DNA from: WGOA01 sp964429745
GTDB lineage: Bacteria > Bacteroidota > Bacteroidia > Chitinophagales > BACL12
Assembly (NCBI GenBank): GCA_964429745.1
Contig: CAYSDI010000127.1
Coordinates: 1-7,632, forward strand
DNA: 7,632 nt
Reading direction: 5' to 3'
The notes under the pieces: generated by a model
What the model saw: the letters and a program-made list of their open reading frames with translations, nothing else
Database searches by the model: none
Told to the model about the DNA's origin: nothing
Part shown: piece by piece, positions 1-4,583 of the stretch
Layout: each line of letters starts with the position of its first letter
Numbering within the stretch: position 1 is the first letter of the stretch
Translations under genes and position numbers: made by a program

Positions 1-847
1 CGCGATAAAACACTTCTTCCACCCCGGCCTGTTGCAGGGCGCGACCGCTGAAGTCGTAGTCGCCCACGGAAATGCCGCCGCAGAGCAGGAGCACGTCTGC
101 CTGAGCGAGCTCTTCGCGGAGGGCCTCTAAAACAACCGTTTCCTGGTCAGGAACGTGCCGGGTGCGGATATGCGGAATACCAAGGGCAGCCACAGCAGCC
201 GCGAGGGCGATGGAATTGCTCTCGTAGATCTGGCCGGGGGCCAAGGGCTGGCCGGGGGGCACGAGTTCGTCGCCGGAACTGAGTATGGAAACACGGGGCA
301 ATCGGTACACAAAGGCGCGGTCAAGGCCGCAGGAGGCCAGCAGACTTAGCGCACCGGCGTTGAGCAGCTGCCCGCATTCCAGAATGCGTTCACCCTGGCG
401 GACGGCGCTGCCAGGCTGGCGGACAAAGCGGCCGGGCTGGTCGGCTTCGGCACTGAACTGAACCCAGCCGTCGGCCGTCTGCGCTACTTCCTGGCGCACC
501 ACGGCTGCGGTGCCTTCGGGCAAAGCAGCACCGGTAAAGACGCGTCGCGCCTGGCCGGGAAGGAGCGGCGCTGCAGGAGCCTGGCCCGCGCGGGTTTCGC
601 CGATGAGTTGCCAGCGAAAGTGGTGCGGGTTAAAACCAGCGGCTCCAGCCTCCGGGTTAAAACCGCCTGGTCCCCCCCCAATCGCATACCCATCCATCGA
701 GCTCTGGGCGAAGGGCGGCAGGTCCAGTGGCGAGTGAACGTCCTGCGCTAGCACGCGACCAGGCAGCGATACGAGCGGTACCCATTCCCCCGGACCAGGT
801 TTAACCGTGGCATGCAAAAGCGCCTGGGCTTGTTGAACAGAGATCAT
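1..847 (-). CDS. moeA: Molybdopterin molybdenumtransferase MoeA, 3' end cut off by window edge
   Basis: MoeA inserts molybdate into adenylylated molybdopterin, the last step of molybdenum cofactor synthesis, in the cytoplasm. The frame is open from ATG at 847 to position 1, giving 282 codons; the family is usually about 390-410 residues, so roughly the last quarter lies outside the window. The N-terminus MISVQQAQALL and the phrase GRVLAQDV are typical of the family. The conserved SSMDGYA lies at residues 49-55, followed by FTGAALPEG and VVRQE. The MoCF/MPT-binding domain then starts with LPRVSILSSGDELVPPGQ and continues through QIYESNS and CGGISVGDYDF. The loop after DGYA is longer than I recall for E. 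coli MoeA and contains a G8 run and a 12-bp direct repeat. No other cofactor-synthesis gene is in view; upstream on the same strand lies a toxin-antitoxin pair, 147 nt away. No obvious Shine-Dalgarno precedes the start. Identification is firm. Confidence 0.95.
   Translation of the reverse strand, partial: MISVQQAQALLHATVKPGPGEWVPLVSLPGRVLAQDVHSPLDLPPFAQSSMDGYAIGGGPGGFNPEAGAAGFNPHHFRWQLIGETRAGQAPAAPLLPGQARRVFTGAALPEGTAAVVRQEVAQTADGWVQFSAEADQPGRFVRQPGSAVRQGERILECGQLLNAGALSLLASCGLDRAFVYRLPRVSILSSGDELVPPGQPLAPGQIYESNSIALAAAVAALGIPHIRTRHVPDQETVVLEALREELAQADVLLLCGGISVGDYDFSGRALQQAGVEEVFYR
626..664 (-). repeat. 12-bp direct repeat within moeA loop
   Basis: The plus-strand sequence cgggttaaaacc occurs at 626-637 and again at 653-664, 27 bp apart, which is exactly nine codons. 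In moeA it encodes the residue pattern GFNP twice, at residues 62-65 and 71-74. It lies just downstream of the G8 run and falls in the loop between DGYA and the conserved AGQ, so it looks like an in-frame duplication in a tolerant loop. Confidence 0.7.
672..679 (-). repeat. G8 homopolymer inside moeA
   Basis: Eight consecutive C on the plus strand read as GGG GGG GGA in moeA codons 57-59, just after the conserved DGYA-Ile. A one-base slip here would frameshift moeA after about 57 codons and remove nearly the whole protein. The tract as given keeps the frame open. Whether it varies in length cannot be seen from one sequence. Confidence 0.6.
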
Positions 848-994
848 GGGTAAAAAATTACGCGTGCAGCCTGCGGTTAAGGGCGCGGGAATTCTCAGCA
901 ATGAAGGCAAAATTGGCACGCACGAGAGGCAGGCAAATTAGCTTAGGTAAGATCATGATATATTACTATATTTCTTTTATGTCCAAGCCATGCT

Positions 995-1420
995 CTATCT
1001 GCTCAATTTTGTCTTCACGTACGCTTCGGCACTCATTACCGGTACCTGTGAGCCTTTGAAATCTTTTGCATTGCGCGTAATTATGACACCTGCAGAATTA
1101 TTAACTGCATTAAAATACTGAAATGCATCATCAAAGTCTTTCATTTCCGACAGTAGAGCGAGATCAATTTCTTTGCTACCGCTGCTACAAACCTTACATA
1201 TTGTCCGGATACCCATGATCGCCTGTCTGGCGAGCTCAATTCCTATGCTTCTTTGTAAAATATAATGCGTTGTGACTATACTTACGGTACTCACGAGTAC
1301 TTCAATCTCCTTGTTCTCTGCCAGTATAAACAAGGCCTCAGCATAAACATAATGTGGCTCTCTTTTCCCTAACCAATCCAGGAGGATATTGGTATCTGCA
1401 TAGACTCGCTCACGTTTCAC
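995..1420 (-). CDS. PIN-domain ribonuclease toxin (VapC-like)
   Basis: This 141-residue protein has the size and pattern of a VapC-type PIN domain, a Mg-dependent RNase that cuts RNA when freed from its antitoxin. The first acidic residue is D9 in YADTNILLDWL. A conserved acidic position is likely E28. The third and fourth acidic sites fall in DFDDAFQYF (D98) and in ITRNAKDFKG (D120), which are the phrases seen in Bacteroidota PIN proteins. All expected acidic residues appear present, so the toxin is probably active. The start is GTG at 1420, overlapping the antitoxin stop by four bases (GTGA), implying translational coupling. The gene is AT-richer than its neighbours moeA and the Nudix regulator, which fits a mobile toxin-antitoxin module. 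The substrate RNA cannot be predicted. Confidence 0.87.
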   Translation of the reverse strand: MKRERVYADTNILLDWLGKREPHYVYAEALFILAENKEIEVLVSTVSIVTTHYILQRSIGIELARQAIMGIRTICKVCSSGSKEIDLALLSEMKDFDDAFQYFNAVNNSAGVIITRNAKDFKGSQVPVMSAEAYVKTKLSR

Positions 1421-1662
1421 TGATGCTTCTTTCGTTGATAGGCCATGTAACGATCGCGATAGTCGTCGTCTTCCAACTTGACGATGCCTGTTAATTGGCG
1501 TACAATACTACCGTTGCCTGACTTTTCATCCGGTAATTCACTTAATATACGCAACAGGTAATTTTCTACCAGGTAGGATAGACTTACGTTGTGCGCTTTA
1601 GCATATTCTTTTGCCCGTTCAATGATCGCCTTTTCCAGACTCAATGTCAGCTTTGTGGTCAT
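1417..1662 (-). CDS. Ribbon-helix-helix antitoxin, DUF6364-like
   Basis: This 81-residue protein begins MTTKLTLSLEKAIIERAKEY, then a helix containing NVSLSYLVENYLLRIL. That is one beta strand and two helices, as in ribbon-helix-helix DNA-binding domains (about residues 2-40). The tail (residues 41-81) is charged and ends YMAYQRKKHQ; this part would wrap and inhibit the PIN toxin. The pattern resembles the DUF6364 family, common in Bacteroidota beside PIN genes. It is the first gene of the pair, overlaps the toxin by 4 nt, and is preceded by a repeated 10-bp element that could be its own operator, as expected for an autoregulated antitoxin. The family name is from recognition and was not searched. 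Confidence 0.83.
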   Translation of the reverse strand: MTTKLTLSLEKAIIERAKEYAKAHNVSLSYLVENYLLRILSELPDEKSGNGSIVRQLTGIVKLEDDDYRDRYMAYQRKKHQ

Positions 1663-1676
1663 AAACCAATTATTGT

Positions 1677-1709
1677 ACGTATAAAGTTAGCCGATTTACA
1701 CGTATAAAG
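1677..1709. promoter_or_regulatory. Candidate antitoxin operator: 10-bp direct repeat
   Basis: The plus-strand sequence acgtataaag is found at 1677-1686 and again at 1700-1709, a period of 23 bp, or about two helix turns. The two copies lie 15-47 bp upstream of the antitoxin ATG (1662), where its promoter should be. Ribbon-helix-helix antitoxins typically bind short tandem sites as paired dimers, so this is a plausible autoregulatory operator. On the minus strand each copy reads CTTTATACGT, which could also carry promoter elements. Confidence 0.45.
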
Positions 1710-1741
1710 CAACCTCACGCACTCCCCTGTTGCTGTACTTG

Positions 1742-1751
1742 CCCCCCCCCC
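1742..1751 (-). repeat. G10 tract at the stop codon of the Nudix regulator gene
   Basis: Ten C on the plus strand read as ten G on the minus strand; the first is the last base of the TAG stop codon at 1751-1753. The tract separates the GC-richer regulator gene from the AT-richer toxin-antitoxin block. A matching G10 follows the GH31 stop codon at 6975. No hairpin or U-tract is associated, so it is not an ordinary intrinsic terminator. Confidence 0.6.
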
Positions 1752-2518
1752 TACACCGCCGGTGTGAAGTCAAAATCGCCCTGGGCCACGGCCTCGTAGC
1801 GCTCCAGGTCAAAGCGGTAATACTGGGCAGGCTTGTGGGGCACCCCTCGTTGCTTTTCGTCAAGTGGCACTAAAATGCCTTTCTTAAGCATCTTTTTGCG
1901 GAAGTTTCGCTTGTCCAGTTCCACAAGCAGAATAGATTCATAAAGCCGCTGCAACTGGCCCAGTGTGAATTTGGGCGGCAACAACTCAAACCCTACCGGG
2001 CGCTGGCGCAGGTGGCGTTGCAGCGAACTAAGGGCTTCGGACACGATGCTGTTGTGGTCAAAGGCCAACGAGGGTACTGCGCCGATGGGGAACCAATCCA
2101 CATTGCGGGCCCAACTGCTGGGCGTAGGTTCAAAGTCCATGAGCTTGACCAGCGAGTAGTAGGCTACCGTGATGACGCGGGCGTTGGGCTGGTCGCGCAT
2201 GTAGGTGAGCCACGCGATGTCCTCCGCTCGCCGCACCCGGTCAGGGTCGCCAAAGGCCTGGAATTGTTCCAGGAAAATGTTCTGCAGCCCGGTTAGTTCG
2301 CGCAAAACGCGGTAGGCTCCTTGGTCGAGCGATTCGTTGTCCAAGATGAGGTTGCCGGGCAATGCCCAACTGCCGGCAGTGCCCTCGGGGCTCTCCTGGC
2401 GCTGGATCAGCAAAACCTTTAACTCTTCAAAATCGAACCCGAAGATGACGCAGTCAACAGAGACGTGGGGGTTAACCTGGGCCTGATTGGAAGCCAGGTT
2501 AGCTTGAGACGAAAGCAT
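1751..2518 (-). CDS. Nudix-fold transcriptional regulator with winged-helix C-terminus (NrtR/AraR-like)
   Basis: The frame encodes 255 residues from ATG 2518. The Nudix fold begins with VSVDCVIFGF and ELKVLLIQR (residues 19-40). The Nudix box region (residues 55-78) reads GNLILDNE, then RVLRELTGL, where an active hydrolase would have REUxEExGU; several catalytic acids are missing, so ligand sensing is more likely than hydrolysis. Residues 174-218 (RPVGFELLPPKFTLGQLQ, then LDKRNFRKKMLKKGILV) match the winged-helix DNA-binding part of this Bacteroidota regulator family, whose studied members respond to sugars or nucleotide cofactors. An in-frame ATG at 2548 would add MRGIFTYLVI; I prefer 2518 because the extra residues do not look like the family. 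Divergent transcription from pfkA and a palindrome between the genes suggest control of the sugar cluster and of itself. The ligand is unknown. Confidence 0.87.
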   Translation of the reverse strand: MLSSQANLASNQAQVNPHVSVDCVIFGFDFEELKVLLIQRQESPEGTAGSWALPGNLILDNESLDQGAYRVLRELTGLQNIFLEQFQAFGDPDRVRRAEDIAWLTYMRDQPNARVITVAYYSLVKLMDFEPTPSSWARNVDWFPIGAVPSLAFDHNSIVSEALSSLQRHLRQRPVGFELLPPKFTLGQLQRLYESILLVELDKRNFRKKMLKKGILVPLDEKQRGVPHKPAQYYRFDLERYEAVAQGDFDFTPAV

Positions 2519-2560
2519 GATGACCAAGTAAGTGAAAATCCCGCGCATTGCAAACCTTGC

Positions 2561-2583
2561 CTAAGTGTACTGATTACACTAAG
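2561..2583. promoter_or_regulatory. Candidate operator palindrome between regulator and pfkA
   Basis: The arms CTAAGTGTA (2561-2569) and TACACTAAG (2575-2583) form an inverted repeat with one mismatch in nine and a 5-bp spacer. The symmetry and length suit a dimeric winged-helix regulator. It lies 43 bp upstream of the preferred regulator start (13 bp from the alternative ATG at 2548) and about 90 bp upstream of pfkA. A separate CAAATTTG palindrome at 2601-2608 supplies a TTTG on each strand that could be a Bacteroidota -33 element, but the matching -7 elements are weak. Confidence 0.55.
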
Positions 2584-2673
2584 TTTGCTGGAAGTATCGC
2601 CAAATTTGACGTAGCGGCGGGTCTTTAGACTGTTCTCTCGCGTAGTATTCCTTATCCGTTCCCCCGTTTTTGT

Positions 2674-3645
2674 ATGAAAAAAATTGCAGTTTTTACGTCA
2701 GGTGGCGATGCCCCGGGCATGAACGCAGCCATCCGCGCCGTGGTTCGCGCCTGTGTTTACTACGGAGTGAATCCGGTGGGCATTTTCCAGGGTTACGACG
2801 GCATGATTCGCGGCGAGTTCCAGGAGATGAATTCGCGCTCGGTCAGCAACATTATCCAGCAGGGCGGAACCATCCTGAAATCGGCGCGCAGCGAGGCTTT
2901 TCGGACGGAGGCGGGCATGGAAATGGCCTACAACAACCTCTATCGGCACGGCATTGATGGCCTGGTGGCCATCGGGGGAAATGGCACGCTTGCGGGTGCG
3001 CACGAGTTCTACAAAAAGTACAAAATTCCGGTGGTGGGCATCCCCGCTACCATTGACAACGACCTGGACGGCACCGATTTTACGCTGGGCTATGACACGG
3101 CCACCAATGCAGTAGTTTCGGCTATAGATGTGATCCGCCACACGGCTTCTTCGCACAACCGCCTCTTTTTTATTGAGGTGATGGGGCGCTATTCGGGTTT
3201 TATTGCCTTGCGCAGCGCTATTGCGGCCGGGGCCGAGGCCATGCTCATTCCCGAAGACGACATTGGGTTGGATAAATTGATTTCGGTACTGGAACGGGGT
3301 ATGCAGAACAACAAGTCGTCCAGCTTGGTCATCGTAGCCGAAGCCGGCAAAAGTGGGCGCACCTTTCAAATTGCGGAGGAAGTGAACCGCCGTTTCTCCT
3401 ATTACGAGGCCAAAGTCACCATTCTGGGTCACTTGCAGCGGGGCGGCAGCCCTACTTGTTTTGACCGTGTGCTGGCCAGCCGGTTGGGCGTGGCGGCTGT
3501 TGAAGCGCTGCTGGCAGGCAAAACTGACGTGATGCTGGGCCGCACCGCCCGCAAGGTCAAAGCCACCCCTTTGAGCAAAGTCATCAAGGACGAAAAAAAG
3601 ATTGACAAGGAACTGTTGCGCGTTGCTGAAATTCTGGCCATTTGA
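2674..3645 (+). CDS. pfkA: 6-phosphofructokinase, ATP-type (PfkA family)
   Basis: The enzyme phosphorylates fructose 6-phosphate to fructose 1,6-bisphosphate, the committed step of glycolysis, in the cytoplasm. At 323 residues it has the normal length of a bacterial short-form PfkA. Motifs in order are TSGGDAPGMN (8-17, nucleotide loop), GGTILKSAR (64-72), PATIDND (124-130, containing catalytic-loop Asp128), HNRLFFIEVMGRYSG (sugar-binding region) and GHLQRGGSP plus FDRVLASRLG near the C-terminus. The GGDG motif reads IGGNGT, with Asn103 (codon AAT) in place of the Asp that coordinates Mg in E. coli PfkA; Gly104, linked with ATP rather than PPi use, is kept. ATG 2674 gives the standard MKKIAVFTSGG start. 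It heads a cluster with the sugar kinase 30 nt downstream and lies divergent from the Nudix regulator. Confidence 0.95.
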   Translation: MKKIAVFTSGGDAPGMNAAIRAVVRACVYYGVNPVGIFQGYDGMIRGEFQEMNSRSVSNIIQQGGTILKSARSEAFRTEAGMEMAYNNLYRHGIDGLVAIGGNGTLAGAHEFYKKYKIPVVGIPATIDNDLDGTDFTLGYDTATNAVVSAIDVIRHTASSHNRLFFIEVMGRYSGFIALRSAIAAGAEAMLIPEDDIGLDKLISVLERGMQNNKSSSLVIVAEAGKSGRTFQIAEEVNRRFSYYEAKVTILGHLQRGGSPTCFDRVLASRLGVAAVEALLAGKTDVMLGRTARKVKATPLSKVIKDEKKIDKELLRVAEILAI

Positions 3646-3675
3646 GAAAGGGCTAAAAGCGCTAAATTCACCTCG

Positions 3676-4533
3676 ATGTTACTTATAGCAGACTCAGGGT
3701 CTACCAAATGCGACTGGGTGCTCGTCAAAGACGGCAAACCTTTCAAGCGCTTCAGCACCATGGGGTTCAACCCCTATTTCCACAACGAGGCCGTGATTTC
3801 GGGCACCTTGCGGCGCAAGGAACCGCTCTATGATCACTTGGGCGAAATTGAACAAGCGTTCTTTTACGGCGCCGGTTGTTCAACACCCGAGCTTCAGCAG
3901 GTGGTCGCTCGGGGCCTTTATTCCATTCTCCCGAATGCCAAAGTGTATGTGGGCCATGATCTGGAAGCGGCGGCCTATGCCACGTACAGTGGCGAGCCGG
4001 GTATAGCCTGCATCTTGGGCACGGGCTCCAACTCCTGCTTTTTTGACGGCAAAACGGTGAGCGAAGAGGTGCCGGCCCTGGCTTATATTTTGGGCGATGA
4101 AGGCTCGGGGGCCTGGTACGGCAAACGCCTGTTGGCCGAATTCCTCTACAAGCGCCTTCCCGCCACCATGACGGCTGGCCTGAAAGAAGAGTTCAAATTG
4201 GACCGCAATACCGTGATGGAAAACGTGTACATGAAACCACACGCAAACGTATATTTGGCTTCATTTATGCGTTTTATTTCCACTTTTAAAGAAGAGGCCT
4301 ACGTGCAGGAATTGATTTTTGAAGGCAACACTGCTTTCCTGCAAACGCATGTCTGTTGCTTTGCCAATTACCGCGATGTTCCCACGCATTTTGTGGGCTC
4401 GGTGGCTTATTACTTCAGCGACATCCTGTACCAGGCGGCCGCCAAGCTGTCCGTTCACGTGGGCACCATCGAGAAGAAGCCCATCAATGGCCTGGTTAAC
4501 TATCACTTGGAGCACCAAAAAGAACTGATCTGA
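3676..4533 (+). CDS. BadF/BadG/BcrA/BcrD-type sugar kinase (N-acetylglucosamine kinase-like)
   Basis: This 285-residue protein belongs to the ASKHA (actin/hexokinase-like) ATPase fold. ADSGSTKCDWVLVKDG (5-20) is the phosphate-1 loop. FYGAGCST (63-70) and VGHDLEAAAYA (92-102, with Asp95 a candidate catalytic base) follow. CILGTGSNS (112-120) is the phosphate-2 loop, and YILGDEGSGAWYGK (137-150) is the signature of Bacteroidota N-acetylglucosamine kinase-like members. It should phosphorylate a hexose or amino sugar with ATP in the cytoplasm; the exact sugar cannot be told from sequence. It follows pfkA by 30 nt and precedes GH31 by 50 nt, so the three are probably one operon. With an alpha-glucosidase beside it, glucose is a reasonable alternative substrate. 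The related BadF/BcrA subunits of acyl-CoA reductase activation are an unlikely role here, since no reductase subunits are in view. Confidence 0.85.
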   Translation: MLLIADSGSTKCDWVLVKDGKPFKRFSTMGFNPYFHNEAVISGTLRRKEPLYDHLGEIEQAFFYGAGCSTPELQQVVARGLYSILPNAKVYVGHDLEAAAYATYSGEPGIACILGTGSNSCFFDGKTVSEEVPALAYILGDEGSGAWYGKRLLAEFLYKRLPATMTAGLKEEFKLDRNTVMENVYMKPHANVYLASFMRFISTFKEEAYVQELIFEGNTAFLQTHVCCFANYRDVPTHFVGSVAYYFSDILYQAAAKLSVHVGTIEKKPINGLVNYHLEHQKELI

Positions 4534-4583
4534 CCCCTTCTCCTGCTTCCGCCTTAAAGAATCGCAACCGCACCGCAGGTGCT

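Noticed and set aside
484..693. Minus-strand open frame of 69 residues inside the moeA region
   Set aside because: It is the +1 shifted frame of moeA that opens at the G8 run; the moeA frame itself is uninterrupted and carries the family motifs.
848..994. Gap between moeA and the toxin gene, checked for promoter, small RNA or attachment site
   Set aside because: It is AT-rich in part, but no convincing -33/-7 pair, hairpin or repeat could be made out.
2698..3432. Long minus-strand open frame opposite pfkA
   Set aside because: It is an antisense shadow of a firmly identified gene; the translation has no recognisable motif and is rich in the His, Ala and Arg expected from reading GC-rich codons backwards.
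3762..3774. Inverted repeat GGGGTT / AACCCC with a one-base loop
   Set aside because: The loop is too short for a stable hairpin and the sequence is explained by the kinase codons for Met-Gly-Phe-Asn-Pro.
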